From JBBCJR01 sp037190805 (lineage in GTDB: Bacteria > Pseudomonadota > Alphaproteobacteria > Sphingomonadales > Sphingomonadaceae), in NCBI GenBank assembly GCA_037190805.1, contig JBBCJR010000004.1, forward strand, positions 186,001 through 250,000: a DNA stretch of 64,000 nucleotides, in the 5' to 3' direction. Made by a program: the position numbers and the translations under genes. This document shows, in pieces, positions 53,272-63,968 of this stretch (the first letter of the stretch is position 1; every line of letters starts with the position of its first letter). Below the pieces are notes generated by a model, which saw nothing but the letters and a program-made list of their open reading frames with translations, was not told where the DNA came from and ran no database searches.

Positions 53272-54419
53272 CGAGAACGCCCTTTCCGGCGTCGCTTCGC
53301 TTTCTGGGCGGCCTCGCCGGACTCTGGGTGCTGTTTCGGGCACCGGTTCTGATCGCGGAGTTCGCGCCCTCCCCCGACTTCGTGCCGGACGTGATAGCGG
53401 CAACCCGCGCCATGCTGCCCGAGCAGCGGCCGCAACATGCATCGTTGCTGGTTCCCTTGCCCCCGCCGCTCTCCGCCCGGCTCGTCACATCGCCCCCCGC
53501 CGCCCAGATGACACCGCCTCCTGTGCTCGCGGTATCTCAGCCCGGTTCCGCACCGGACAACATGACGGCGGCCGGCAGTCCGGGCCCTCGTTCAAGCAAC
53601 CTATCGACACCCACGACCGCCGGTTCCGATGCCGGCCTGATCGCGGAGGCCGCCTATGCCGAGTTGAGGGCCGGCAATCGTCGCGCCGGAGCGCGCGGCC
53701 TCGACCACGCCATCGCGGAGGGAGGAAGCGATCCCCGCCTGGGACAGTGGCGTGCCGATCGCGCGTTGCTCGACCAACGCTGGTCGGGAAGCGCCTATGC
53801 CCTGCTCGGTCGCGGCAAGGGCGACATCGGCTTGGCCGGAGCGCCGCAACTGGGCGGGTCCCAACTGGGCGCACGGCTGGGCTGGCGAATCGATCCGCTG
53901 GCACGCCGGCCGGTCGACGTCGTGGCCCGGGTCGCAGCGCCCGTCGGTCGCGCGGCGCAGCCCGGAACCCAGGCCGCCATCGGCGTCGAATGGAGCCCGG
54001 TGCCGGGCCTTGCAATCGCTGCGGAACGCGCCATCGCCGCTAACGGCGGCGCCCGCAATGCCTGGATCGCCCGCATCTCGGGTGGAACGAACGGACGAAA
54101 ACTTGGCGGCGGCATGGAGTTGGACAGCTACGCTCAGGCAGGTGTCATCGGCGCACGCCGACGCGATCCTTTCATCGACGCTATCGCCCGCATCAGCCGG
54201 CCAGTGCCCTTCGCGCCGCAGGGGCGAGTCAAGCCGGGCGTGGGGCTTTGGGCCGCCGCACAGCCCGGCGCCCAGCGGCTGGACGTCGGGCCGTCCCTCG
54301 GCGCCGAGATTCGGGTTGGCGACATGGTGGTGAGCGCCGATCTCGACTGGCGCTGGCGCGTAGCCGGCAATGCGCGCCCTGACAGCGGGCCGGCTGTGAC
54401 AATCCGCACCGGATTCTAG
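53268..54419 (+). CDS. NfrA C-domain-like outer-membrane protein
   Basis: 383 residues starting at the ATG inside the ATGA overlap with the glycosyltransferase. A hydrophobic N-terminal segment (FLGGLAGLWVLFRAPVLIAEF) and a Pro/Ser/Thr-rich linker lead to a short helical repeat (AAYAELRAGNRRAGARGLDHAI) and a beta-rich C-terminal half with alternating strands ending VTIRTGF. This recalls the C-terminal barrel of NfrA, the outer-membrane part of the N4 glycan system, but much shorter because most TPRs are missing. Assignment rests on context and pattern, so moderate confidence in function. Confidence 0.65.
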   Translation: MTRTPFPASLRFLGGLAGLWVLFRAPVLIAEFAPSPDFVPDVIAATRAMLPEQRPQHASLLVPLPPPLSARLVTSPPAAQMTPPPVLAVSQPGSAPDNMTAAGSPGPRSSNLSTPTTAGSDAGLIAEAAYAELRAGNRRAGARGLDHAIAEGGSDPRLGQWRADRALLDQRWSGSAYALLGRGKGDIGLAGAPQLGGSQLGARLGWRIDPLARRPVDVVARVAAPVGRAAQPGTQAAIGVEWSPVPGLAIAAERAIAANGGARNAWIARISGGTNGRKLGGGMELDSYAQAGVIGARRRDPFIDAIARISRPVPFAPQGRVKPGVGLWAAAQPGAQRLDVGPSLGAEIRVGDMVVSADLDWRWRVAGNARPDSGPAVTIRTGF

Positions 54420-54482
54420 GAGACGATCCGGTTACGCGCGGGGTCGCCCCCGCCAACGGATTGCGGTAGGCATCGAGCGCTC

Positions 54483-55406
54483 ATGGACCTCTATCTGCCC
54501 ATCGCCAATATTTCCGTGAATGCCCTCGTCATCGTGGCGCTGGGCGGACTGGTCGGCTTTCTGACCGGAATGTTCGGGGTTGGCGGCGGGTTTCTGACCA
54601 CGCCGCTCCTGATTTTCTATGGCATTCCGCCGTCGGTGGCCGTGGCGACCTCCGCGACGCAGATCACCGGTACCAGTGTTTCAGGCGCCCTTGCCCATTG
54701 GCGGCGGGGTGGGGTCGATCCGCAGATGGGCGCCGTGCTGGTGGCAGGCGGTGTCCTCGGCACCGGCATCGGATCGGCGCTGTTCCGCTGGCTGCAGACC
54801 CTGGGCCAGATCGATTTCGTCATCGCCGTGCTGTATGTTGTCCTGCTCGGCGCTATCGGGCTGCTGATGTTGCGCGAGGCGCTGGAAGCGCTGGGGCATC
54901 AGACATTCCGGCGCCGACCGCGTCCCGCCAGTCAACGGCGCCACCACCCACTGGTCGCCGCTCTTCCAGGCCGGTTCCGCTTCTATCGCTCGGGCCTGTA
55001 CATCTCTCCGCTGGCGCCATTGTTGCTCGGCTTTGCCACCGGGATTCTCACGGTCTTTCTGGGGGTTGGCGGCGGCTTCGTGATGGTGCCCGCGATGATC
55101 TATCTGCTCGGCATGTCGACGGCGGTGGTGGTCGGCACCTCACTGTTCCAGATCCTGTTCGTCACCGCCGCAGCCACGCTGGTCCATGCCACTTGGTCGC
55201 GGACGGTCGACATCGTGCTGGCGGTGCTGCTGCTGGTCGGCGGTGTGGTCGGCGCGCAGCTGGGTGCCCGCGCCGCCAACAAGGTTCGTCCGGAACTGCT
55301 GCGCCTGGGTCTCGCACTGCTGGTCCTGGCGGTCGCGGTGCGCGTCGCGATGGGACTCGGCTGGCGGCCGGACGAGATTTTCACCGTCTATGGACCGGAT
55401 GCATGA
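54483..55406 (+). CDS. Sulfite exporter TauE/SafE-family permease
   Basis: 307 residues with about eight transmembrane helices and the two repeated motifs GMFGVGGGFLTTPLLIFYGIPP and TVFLGVGGGFVMVPAMIYLLGMS. TauE/SafE proteins move sulfite, sulfoacetate or other organic anions. It overlaps the following TIGR02186-type gene by four bases; this pairing is common in alphaproteobacteria. A link to the sulfotransferase far upstream is not supported. Confidence 0.92.
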   Translation: MDLYLPIANISVNALVIVALGGLVGFLTGMFGVGGGFLTTPLLIFYGIPPSVAVATSATQITGTSVSGALAHWRRGGVDPQMGAVLVAGGVLGTGIGSALFRWLQTLGQIDFVIAVLYVVLLGAIGLLMLREALEALGHQTFRRRPRPASQRRHHPLVAALPGRFRFYRSGLYISPLAPLLLGFATGILTVFLGVGGGFVMVPAMIYLLGMSTAVVVGTSLFQILFVTAAATLVHATWSRTVDIVLAVLLLVGGVVGAQLGARAANKVRPELLRLGLALLVLAVAVRVAMGLGWRPDEIFTVYGPDA

Positions 55407-56158
55407 AGCGTCTGCTGTTCCTGCCGCTGATCGCCATGCTGCTCGGCGGTGCCGCGCCGAAGCTGGTGCCCGACGTCAGCCAGCGGCGGGTCGACATCAT
55501 CTACAGCTTCACGGGCGCGGAATTGCTGCTATTCGGCGCCATCCTCTATCCCGGCGGCCGCCTGCCCGCCGACCGCGCCGACATCGCCGTGGTGCTGCGC
55601 GGGCCGACGGAACCGATCACCGTGCGGCGCAAGGAAAAAGTCGCGCGCCTGATCTGGATGAACACCAGCGCGGCCGAGTTCCGTACCGCTCCAGCCTTCT
55701 ACGCGGTGGCCAGCTCCGCGCCCCTTGATCAGTTGGTCAGCGCCCGCGACGCCGCGATCTACGAACTGGGCCTGCGCAATCTGCAACTGTCGCCGGCCAG
55801 CGGCGGCAGCGCCGAGGAGATACGGGCGTTCGAATCCGGTCTCATCGACCTCAAGACCCGCCACGGCCTGTTCGTCGAGCGGGCACAAGGCGTCGAGATC
55901 AGCGAAGGCGTGCTTTACCGCGCCCGCCTGCCGATCCCGGCCCGCGTGCCGGTAGGCAGCTACACGGCCGAAACCTTCCTGATCCATGACGGCCAGGTCG
56001 TCGCCCGGGCGACCCGAACCATCAAGATCGACAAGTCCGGATTCGAGCGGCTGATGTATGTGTTCGCCCAGCGCCATTCGCTGCTTTACGGCCTGACGGC
56101 GATGATCATCGCGCTGTCGCTGGGTTGGCTGGCGGGGCTGATCTTCCGCCGGGCGTGA
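55403..56158 (+). CDS. TIGR02186-family membrane-anchored protein
   Basis: 251 residues: a signal peptide (LLGGAAPK), a periplasmic domain with strands such as RVDIIYSFTGAELLLFGAI and GVLYRARLPIPARVPVGSYTAETFLI, and one C-terminal helix (LLYGLTAMIIALSLGWLAGLIF) near residues 225-247. It belongs to the alphaproteobacterial family that accompanies TauE/SafE permeases, function unknown. Starts in an ATGA overlap with the permease gene. Confidence 0.87.
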   Translation: MKRLLFLPLIAMLLGGAAPKLVPDVSQRRVDIIYSFTGAELLLFGAILYPGGRLPADRADIAVVLRGPTEPITVRRKEKVARLIWMNTSAAEFRTAPAFYAVASSAPLDQLVSARDAAIYELGLRNLQLSPASGGSAEEIRAFESGLIDLKTRHGLFVERAQGVEISEGVLYRARLPIPARVPVGSYTAETFLIHDGQVVARATRTIKIDKSGFERLMYVFAQRHSLLYGLTAMIIALSLGWLAGLIFRRA

Positions 56159-56214
56159 CCAGTTTCTTAACGCCTGCCGCCTAGCGTCCGCCTCCTCCGG
56201 GGCCGGGATTGGAC

Positions 56215-57894
56215 ATGGACCGCTATAATTTCGACGCTTTCGAAAGCCTCTCGCACGACGACATCGCCTCCCTGACCGATGCCGGCGCCCGCGCCGACGT
56301 GCAGGAGATCGGCCGAGTCGTCGAAATCAGCGGCGGCTCGTCGGTCATCCGCCTCGATGGCCGGGCTCTGACAGGGCTGACGGGAAGCAGCGATGTCGCC
56401 ATCGCCATGGCAGGCCAGATCGGCAGTCAGGTGAAGCTCAGGGTCGGCGGCCTATGGCTGCTCGCCAACGTCCGCAACCTCAGCCTCGAAAATGCCGACG
56501 GCGACATGATCGTCGCCAATATCGACTTCCTGGGCGAAGGCGTGGAGGACATGCTGACGGGCCGGCTGCGCGACTTCCGCCGCGGCGTGACCCGCTATCC
56601 CGTACCCGGCACGCGGGTGTTCCCCGCGACGACGGGCGACCTCATGCAGACCTTCTCGGCCAACGACCGGCCGCATATCGAGATCGGCACCGTCTATCCC
56701 AGCGAAGACGTGCGCGGGTCGCTCTATGTGGACGCGTTCCTGGGCAAGCATTTCGCCCTGCTGGGATCGACCGGCACCGGCAAGTCGACATCGACCGCCC
56801 TGATCCTCCATCGCATCTGCGAGATGGCGCCGCGCGGCCATATCGTCATGCTCGACCCGCACGGCGAGTATTCCGCCGCCTTCCGGACGACGGGCGAGAT
56901 CTTCAACGTCGACAATCTGTCGATGCCCTACTGGCTGATGAACTTCGAGGAGCATTGCGAGGTGTTCGTCACCTCGCACGGCGCCGATCGGCAGATGGAT
57001 GCCGATATTCTGGCCAAATGTCTGCTCCAGGCCCGGTCGAAAAGCCGGGTGGCGCAAGGACTGGCCAAGTTGACGGTCGATTCGCCCGTCCCCTATCTGC
57101 TCTCCGAACTGCTGTCGGCGATCCAGACCCAGATGGGCAAGCTCGACCGGGCCGGTGAAGTCGCCCCCTATCTGCGCCTCAAGACCAAGATCGAGGAGCT
57201 GAAGAACGACCCTCGCTACAGCTTCATGTTCAGCGGCGTGCTGGTGGGCGACACCATGGCGCCATTTCTGGCGCGGGTGTTCCGGATGCCGGGTGACGGC
57301 AAACCGATTTCGATCGTCGACCTGTCCGGCGTGCCGTCCGACATCGTCCAGGTGGTGGTGGCAATGCTGTCGCGCATGGTGATGGACTATGCGCTGTGGT
57401 CGCGCCGGGAACCCCAGCGGCCCATTCTCCTCGTCTGCGAGGAGGCCCATCGCTACGTCCCGTCCGACCGCATCGACACTGGCGCTTCCGTCCGCCGCAT
57501 CCTGGAACGGATCGCCAAGGAAGGGCGCAAATATGGCGTCTCGCTGGGCCTCATCACTCAGCGGCCGTCCGATCTTGCCGAAGGCGTGCTGTCCCAGTGC
57601 GGCACCATCATCGCGATGCGCCTCAACAACGAACGCGACCAGACCTTCGTCCGCAATGCGATGCCGGAAGGCGCCAAGGGCTTCCTCGATTCGATCCCCG
57701 CGCTCAGAAACCGCGAATGCGTGATCTGCGGCGAAGGCGTCGCGGTGCCGATCCGCGTCCGCTTCGACGATCTTGAACCGGACAAACGCCCGGCCTCGGA
57801 AGACCCGCTGTTCTCCGACCTCTGGACCCAGACCGGCGGCGAGGAAGGCATATTGGAACGCACCATCCAGCGTTGGCGCAGCCAGGGCAAATAA
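56215..57894 (+). CDS. HerA-like ATPase with HAS-barrel
   Basis: 559 residues. An N-terminal HAS-barrel (about 25-95; IGRVVEISGGSSVIRL) precedes a FtsK/HerA-type motor with Walker A GSTGTGKST (about 184-192), Walker B PILLVCEEAHRYVP and an arginine-finger region in ITQRPSDLAEGVLSQCGTIIAMRL. HerA proteins are hexameric DNA translocases; archaeal ones work with NurA in end resection, and some bacterial ones in phage defence. Here no NurA, Sir2 or DUF4297 partner is adjacent, so it is probably a stand-alone DNA-processing ATPase. ATG 56215 was chosen over a TTG at 56209. Confidence 0.88.
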   Translation: MDRYNFDAFESLSHDDIASLTDAGARADVQEIGRVVEISGGSSVIRLDGRALTGLTGSSDVAIAMAGQIGSQVKLRVGGLWLLANVRNLSLENADGDMIVANIDFLGEGVEDMLTGRLRDFRRGVTRYPVPGTRVFPATTGDLMQTFSANDRPHIEIGTVYPSEDVRGSLYVDAFLGKHFALLGSTGTGKSTSTALILHRICEMAPRGHIVMLDPHGEYSAAFRTTGEIFNVDNLSMPYWLMNFEEHCEVFVTSHGADRQMDADILAKCLLQARSKSRVAQGLAKLTVDSPVPYLLSELLSAIQTQMGKLDRAGEVAPYLRLKTKIEELKNDPRYSFMFSGVLVGDTMAPFLARVFRMPGDGKPISIVDLSGVPSDIVQVVVAMLSRMVMDYALWSRREPQRPILLVCEEAHRYVPSDRIDTGASVRRILERIAKEGRKYGVSLGLITQRPSDLAEGVLSQCGTIIAMRLNNERDQTFVRNAMPEGAKGFLDSIPALRNRECVICGEGVAVPIRVRFDDLEPDKRPASEDPLFSDLWTQTGGEEGILERTIQRWRSQGK

Positions 57895-57900
57895 GCGCCC

Positions 57901-59835
57901 TTAGATTTCCACCTGACTGCCCAGTTCCACGACGCGATTCGTCGGCAGACGGAAAAAGTCCATCGCGCTTTCAGAGTTCCGCATCATCCACGCGAACAGC
58001 CGTTCGCGCCAGATCGCCATGCCCGGCCGCGATGACGGCAGCAGCGTCTGGCGGGCGAGGAAGAAGCTGGTTTCCATCATCTTGAAGCCAGGACCGCACA
58101 TATCGACCCTGGCCAGCGCGGTCGGCACGTCCGGTTCCTGCATGAAGCCATAGCGCAGCACCAGCCGGTAGAAGCCCTGCCCCAGATCCTCGACCTTCAC
58201 CGTGGCAAGACTGTCGACATAGGGCACGTCCTCGATCTTCACGGTCAGCAGCACGACCCGTTCATGCAGCACCTTGTTGTGCTTAAGGTTGTGCAGGAGG
58301 GCATGGGGCACACCGACCGCCGAGGAGGTCATGAACACCGCCGTGCCCGGCACCCTGGTCGCGGAGTTGGTCGCCGAGGCGACGAATACCTGGATCGGCA
58401 TCGCCGCCTCCGCCATGCGGTTGATCATCAACCGTCGCCCCTTGGCCCAGGTCGTAAGCAGGGTGAAGGCAACGAGACCGACCAGCAGGGGGAACCAGCC
58501 GCCATCGGGCACCTTGGTCAGGTTCGAGGTGAAATAGGCGACATCGATGATCAGGAACAAGGCGATCGCAATCACACCCACCAGTTTCGGCCATTTCCAG
58601 ACGCGGAAGATCAACACCGCCAGCATGCAGGTCGAAATGATCATCGTGCCAGTGACCGCGATGCCATAGGCGGCAGCGAGATTGGACGATTCGCCAAAAC
58701 TGAACACCAGCCCCAGCACCATGACCAGCAACGCCCAGTTCACCGCCGGGATATAAATCTGCCCAGCTGCCGAGGCGCTGGTGTGACGGATCTTGAGGCG
58801 GGGAATGAAGCCGAGCTGGATCGCCTGCTGAGTGACGGAAAAAGCGCCGGTGATCACCGCCTGGCTGGCAATGATCGTCGCCAGCGTCGCCAGGATCACC
58901 AGAGGCAGCCGCAACCCTTCCGGAGCCATCAGGAAGAAGGGATTTGACGCCGCCTCGGGCCGCTCGAGCAACAGCGCCGCCTGTCCCAGATAGTTCACCA
59001 TCAGCGCCGGCATGACGAAATAAAGCCATCCGAGGACGATCGGTCGCCGGCCGAAATGGCCCATGTCGGCGTAGAGCGCCTCGGCCCCCGTCACCGCCAG
59101 CACGACGGAGCCGAGGGCCAGAAAGGCGAGCACCCCGTCGCTCTGGAAAAAGCGCAGCGCCCAGATCGGGTTCAGGGCCAGGAGGACATCGGGCCGAACC
59201 ACGATATGGACCAGTCCCAGCGCGATCAGCGTGGCGAAGTAAGCGATCATGATCGGCCCGAACAGCCGCCCCATGACATCGGTCCCGCGCGCCTGGAGGG
59301 AGAACAGGCCAATCATGATCATGCCCGCCAAGGGCAGCACGAGTGGCGCGAATCCTTCCTCGACCACCGTCAGGCCCTCCAGCGCGGAGAGAACCGAGAT
59401 GGCGGGCGTGATCATGCTGTCGCCATAGAAAAGGGCGGTGGCGAACACGCCGAGCATCGCCAGCCCGCCGGTCCACTTGCCGCCGCCGGTGCGCCGGGTG
59501 ATCAGTGCCAGCAAGGCCAGGCTGCCGCCCTCGCCCTTGTTGTCGGCACGGAGCATCAGGCCGACATATTTGATCGAGACGATGATCGTCATCGACCAGA
59601 ACATCAGGCTGACGACGCCATAGATATGAGCGAGGTCGACGGCCAGCGGATGGTGGCCGACAAAGCTTTCCTTCAGGGCATAGAGCGGACTGGTGCCGAT
59701 ATCGCCGAACACCACGCCCACCGCGCCCATGATCAGCAGCGGCATCTTCTGCCGGGGATGATATCCCTCGACGGACTGATGATCAGCGATAGCAGGAGAA
59801 TCCGGCGTCGGCCCGGCGGCGCTGCTGTCCGTCAT
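57901..59835 (-). CDS. kup: Potassium uptake protein Kup
   Basis: 644 residues. Twelve transmembrane helices and a cytoplasmic C-terminal domain typical of Kup/Trk-[22 protein letters not shown] near the start, [37 protein letters not shown] and TTWAKGRR. It imports potassium with protons. It converges on the HerA-like gene with six bases between stop codons. Confidence 0.95.
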   Translation of the reverse strand: MTDSSAAGPTPDSPAIADHQSVEGYHPRQKMPLLIMGAVGVVFGDIGTSPLYALKESFVGHHPLAVDLAHIYGVVSLMFWSMTIIVSIKYVGLMLRADNKGEGGSLALLALITRRTGGGKWTGGLAMLGVFATALFYGDSMITPAISVLSALEGLTVVEEGFAPLVLPLAGMIMIGLFSLQARGTDVMGRLFGPIMIAYFATLIALGLVHIVVRPDVLLALNPIWALRFFQSDGVLAFLALGSVVLAVTGAEALYADMGHFGRRPIVLGWLYFVMPALMVNYLGQAALLLERPEAASNPFFLMAPEGLRLPLVILATLATIIASQAVITGAFSVTQQAIQLGFIPRLKIRHTSASAAGQIYIPAVNWALLVMVLGLVFSFGESSNLAAAYGIAVTGTMIISTCMLAVLIFRVWKWPKLVGVIAIALFLIIDVAYFTSNLTKVPDGGWFPLLVGLVAFTLLTTWAKGRRLMINRMAEAAMPIQVFVASATNSATRVPGTAVFMTSSAVGVPHALLHNLKHNKVLHERVVLLTVKIEDVPYVDSLATVKVEDLGQGFYRLVLRYGFMQEPDVPTALARVDMCGPGFKMMETSFFLARQTLLPSSRPGMAIWRERLFAWMMRNSESAMDFFRLPTNRVVELGSQVEI

Positions 59836-59935
59836 GAGCGGTGGGTCGACACGGCACGGAGCAAGATCATTGCGATCCTTCGCGACGAAAGCGGGCGGGC
59901 CCTAGCACGGGTCCGGGTCGCGGGCAAACGAACGA

Positions 59936-60127
59936 TCATCGTCCCTGCACCCCCAGCAGGCTGGTGAGGGCGATTGCCGCCACCATGATCGCTGTAATGA
60001 GGATGAAGTTCCAGGGGACCATCGACACACGCTCTCCGCGCACCGGCCGCCGCGCGGCGATCATCGCCGCAAGGATGGCGGAGAGCGCGACCGCCAGCAC
60101 CCAGCCCATCGGAGGGATATCGACCAT
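59936..60127 (-). CDS. Small two-helix membrane protein
   Basis: 63 residues: helix 1 about 8-25 (GWVLAVALSAILAAMIA), a basic cytoplasmic-type loop (AARRPVRGERV), helix 2 about 36-58 (VPWNFILITAIMVAAIALTSLLG). The charge pattern and codon bias support a real gene. No recognised family and no assigned function. It lies 100 bases upstream of kup on the same strand and is divergent from the exported methyltransferase gene. Confidence 0.62.
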   Translation of the reverse strand: MVDIPPMGWVLAVALSAILAAMIAARRPVRGERVSMVPWNFILITAIMVAAIALTSLLGVQGR

Positions 60128-60207
60128 TGGCGGCGCCCATAAGCCGGGTTACGTTCCCCGCAAAGCAAAAGCTGCTTTTGGAAACCGCACCCATGGAAGG
60201 AGCCCCC

Positions 60208-60975
60208 ATGCGTCACGCCATCGCCTTCACCTTGTTATCAGCCCTGACATTGCCGGCCGCAGCCCAGTCCGCGCCCGAACCGGCGCTGGCGGCGGCGATC
60301 GCCGCACCGACACGGACCCCCGCCAATGTGGAGCGCGACCGCTATCGTCATCCGGGGGAGACCCTGGCCTTCTTCGGCGTCAAGCCGACCATGAACGTGG
60401 TCGAGATCAGCCCCGGCGGCGGCTGGTACACGGAAATCCTTGCGCCCTATCTTGCGCAAGGCGGCAAGCTGACGGTGATCGAGAACAATCCCGACCGCAG
60501 CGCCATCAAGGCCCTGGCGACAAAGACGCCTGCCACCTACGGCAAGGTCGCGATCGCCACCGCCCAGACCGCTCCGGCAGGCGAGGCCGACGTGGTGCTG
60601 ACATTCCGCAACATCCACAACTGGGTGATGGCGGACAACGCCCCGGCGATGTTCGCGGCCTTCTTCCGCATGCTGAAGCCCGGCGGCACGCTGGGCCTGG
60701 TCGATCACCGGATGGATGAAAGCGGCAATGCCGAGCTGGAGAAAAAGAGCGGCTATGTGCGCCCCTCCACTGTCCGCAAGCTGGCCGCCGACGCGGGGTT
60801 CCAGTTCGTCGCCGAATCGGACGTCAACGCCAACCCGAAGGACACCAAGGATTATCCGGGCGGCGTCTGGACGCTGCCGCCAACGCTCAGCAAGGGCGAG
60901 GTCGATCGCGAAAAATATCGCGCCATCGGCGAAAGCGACCGGATGACGATGAAGTTCGTGAAACCCGCCGCCTGA
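60208..60975 (+). CDS. Exported SAM-methyltransferase-like protein (COG4798 type)
   Basis: 255 residues from ATG 60208, with GGAAGGAG five bases upstream. A signal peptide (AFTLLSALTLPAAAQS) precedes a Rossmann-like fold: MNVVEISPGGGWYTEILAPYLA (motif I), LTVIENN, DVVLTFRNIHNWV, FFRMLKPGGTLGLVDHR. It belongs to the group of predicted methyltransferases with export signals found in proteobacteria. SAM is not expected in the periplasm, so its activity is unclear. A terminator-like hairpin follows its stop. Confidence 0.87.
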   Translation: MRHAIAFTLLSALTLPAAAQSAPEPALAAAIAAPTRTPANVERDRYRHPGETLAFFGVKPTMNVVEISPGGGWYTEILAPYLAQGGKLTVIENNPDRSAIKALATKTPATYGKVAIATAQTAPAGEADVVLTFRNIHNWVMADNAPAMFAAFFRMLKPGGTLGLVDHRMDESGNAELEKKSGYVRPSTVRKLAADAGFQFVAESDVNANPKDTKDYPGGVWTLPPTLSKGEVDREKYRAIGESDRMTMKFVKPAA

Positions 60976-60988
60976 TCCACCTGTCGCC

Positions 60989-61019
60989 AGCGGCGCCGGA
61001 CCGAAAGGGCGGCGCCGCT
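60989..61019. terminator. Hairpin between convergent methyltransferase and phaR genes
   Basis: AGCGGCGCC (60989-60997) and GGCGCCGCT (61011-61019) form a perfect 9-bp stem with a 13-base loop, between the methyltransferase stop (60975) and the phaR stop (61021). Position and strength fit a bidirectional terminator. Confidence 0.6.
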
Positions 61020-61020
61020 G

Positions 61021-61581
61021 CTATTTGGCCAGCTTCTCCAGTTTTTCCTGAAGCTGCGCCATCTGCTCCTTCAGTGCGCGCAGTTCGTCCGCCTGACCCT
61101 GGGCGCTGCTGGCAGCCTGATTGCTCGACGACGCGGGCGACGGTCCTTTGGTAAAGGCACGGGTGGCACTTTCGAACGCCTCCAGATTACGCTTGGCCAA
61201 TGCCTCGAACGGCCCGCCCTTGAACGCACCGGCCATCGCTTCCCGGAACTGTTCCTGATTGCGACGGAAGCTCTCCATCGACTCTTCCAGATAATGCGGC
61301 ACCATCGACTGCATCGAATCGCCGTACATCGAGATCAGCTGGCGCAGGAAATTGACCGGCAGCATGGTGGGACCGCGCTGCTCCTCCTCCATGATGATCT
61401 GGGTGAGGACCGACCGGGTGATATCTTCCCCCGTCTTGGCGTCGATCACCTTGAAATCCCGCCCTTCACGGGTCATCGCCGCCAGATGCTCAAGCGTGAT
61501 ATAGCTTGAGGTACCGGTGTTATAGAGACGACGGTTCGCATATTTCTTGACGATAACGGGATCGGGAGCGGTATCAGGCAT
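61021..61581 (-). CDS. phaR: Polyhydroxyalkanoate synthesis repressor PhaR
   Basis: 186 residues. The N-terminal PHB/PHA accumulation regulator DNA-binding domain reads IVKKYANRRLYNTGTSSYITLEHLAAM; a granule-binding domain follows, then an Ala/Ser-rich linker and a C-terminal coiled coil (ELRALKEQMAQLQEKLEKLAK). PhaR binds PHA granules and represses phasin and phaR genes when no polymer is present. ATG 61581 follows GGAGGG. It is divergent from the phaC-like gene, with start codons overlapping. Confidence 0.95.
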   Translation of the reverse strand: MPDTAPDPVIVKKYANRRLYNTGTSSYITLEHLAAMTREGRDFKVIDAKTGEDITRSVLTQIIMEEEQRGPTMLPVNFLRQLISMYGDSMQSMVPHYLEESMESFRRNQEQFREAMAGAFKGGPFEALAKRNLEAFESATRAFTKGPSPASSSNQAASSAQGQADELRALKEQMAQLQEKLEKLAK

Positions 61582-62674
61582 GGAGCCCTCCGAACGGCAA
61601 AGCGGCAGCCTAACATCATGTCTTGACGCACCGCAACACGGACCGCGCCCGCTCCCCCTGTTCCTCGACATCGCCATCCGCGAGACCGCCGGTCAGTCCG
61701 ATCGCTTCCGCGCCCTGCTCGACGGCCTTGCCGCCTATCAGCGGGCCCCGCGCGATCCGGCCCCGCCCCCCGTGACGGTCATTGCCCAGGCGGGGCGCGT
61801 AAGGCTGTTGGATTACCGGCAGCAAGGCGCGGCCGAAGGGATACCGACCATCTTCGTCCCGTCGCTGATCAACCCGCCGTCCATCCTCGATCTTTCACTG
61901 CACAATTCCATGCTGCGCTGGCTGGCGGTCAATGGTGTCCGACCCCTGCTGGTCGACTGGGGTTGCCCGACCGAGGCCGATCGCGACCAGAGCATCGGCG
62001 ATCATGTCATGAACGGCATCGTGCCGCTGATCGATGCGGTGGGTGGCGACGTTCATCTCGCGGGCTATTGCCTGGGCGGGACGATGGCGATGGCGGCCGC
62101 CATCCATCGCCCCCCCCGCTCGCTGACCCTGATGGCGACACCCTGGCGGTTCGACGGCTTCCCTCCCGATGCGCGAGACGCCATGGCAGCGCTCTGGAGC
62201 CGGGCCCTCCCGGTCGCGGAGCATCTCGGCCTGCTGCCGATGGAGAGCCTGCAAAGCGCGTTCTGGATGCTCGATCCGGGTCGCACCGTCGCCAAATATG
62301 AAGCTTTCGGTCGGCTGGATCCCGCGTCCCCCGCCGCGCAGGCCTTCGTCAGGATGGAAGACTGGGCCAATGGCGGCGCCCCCCTCACCCTCGCCGCCGG
62401 ACGCGAACTGGTCGAGGAGCTGTTCACCGCCAACGCCAGCGGCCGGGGTGACTGGCGGGTGGGCGATCGCGTGATCGACCCCGCCGCCCTGCGCTGCTCG
62501 GTGCGGGATATCGTTTCCACGGTCGACCGGATCGTACCCGCCGCCACGGCGGCAGGTGTCGGGACGATCCATAATCTGTCGCTCGGTCATGTCGGCATGG
62601 TGGCCAGCCGCCGCGCGCCGGAAACCCTGTGGGCGCCGCTGGCCGCATGGCTTTCGCGCGTGCAGCAAGCATGA
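61580..62674 (+). CDS. Short PHA synthase-like alpha/beta hydrolase (class III PhaC-like)
   Basis: 364 residues. PhaC features: RPLLVDWGCP, the lipase-like box with cysteine nucleophile AGYCLGGTM (about Cys164), the Asp region DIVSTVDRIVP and the His region LSLGHVGMV. The length matches class III/IV synthases (about 355 residues), not the roughly 560-600 of class I enzymes expected in sphingomonads. It may polymerise hydroxyacyl-CoA or, as a PhaC-like hydrolase, degrade polymer. The ATG at 61580 overlaps the divergent phaR start codon, so the start needs confirmation. The thiolase gene follows on the same strand. Confidence 0.82.
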   Translation: MEPSERQSGSLTSCLDAPQHGPRPLPLFLDIAIRETAGQSDRFRALLDGLAAYQRAPRDPAPPPVTVIAQAGRVRLLDYRQQGAAEGIPTIFVPSLINPPSILDLSLHNSMLRWLAVNGVRPLLVDWGCPTEADRDQSIGDHVMNGIVPLIDAVGGDVHLAGYCLGGTMAMAAAIHRPPRSLTLMATPWRFDGFPPDARDAMAALWSRALPVAEHLGLLPMESLQSAFWMLDPGRTVAKYEAFGRLDPASPAAQAFVRMEDWANGGAPLTLAAGRELVEELFTANASGRGDWRVGDRVIDPAALRCSVRDIVSTVDRIVPAATAAGVGTIHNLSLGHVGMVASRRAPETLWAPLAAWLSRVQQA

Positions 62675-62713
62675 TAACCGCGTCCTGTGCCAGCCACTCA
62701 CCGGGAGCTCCTG

Positions 62714-63886
<1,173 letters not shown>

Positions 63887-63968
63887 ACGGCCGTCTGCGG
63901 GCGCGTTTTTCGGAACCAGCGCGTCCGCCAGCCGTTCCTACCCTGACCCCAGAGTCAGGAGAAATATC

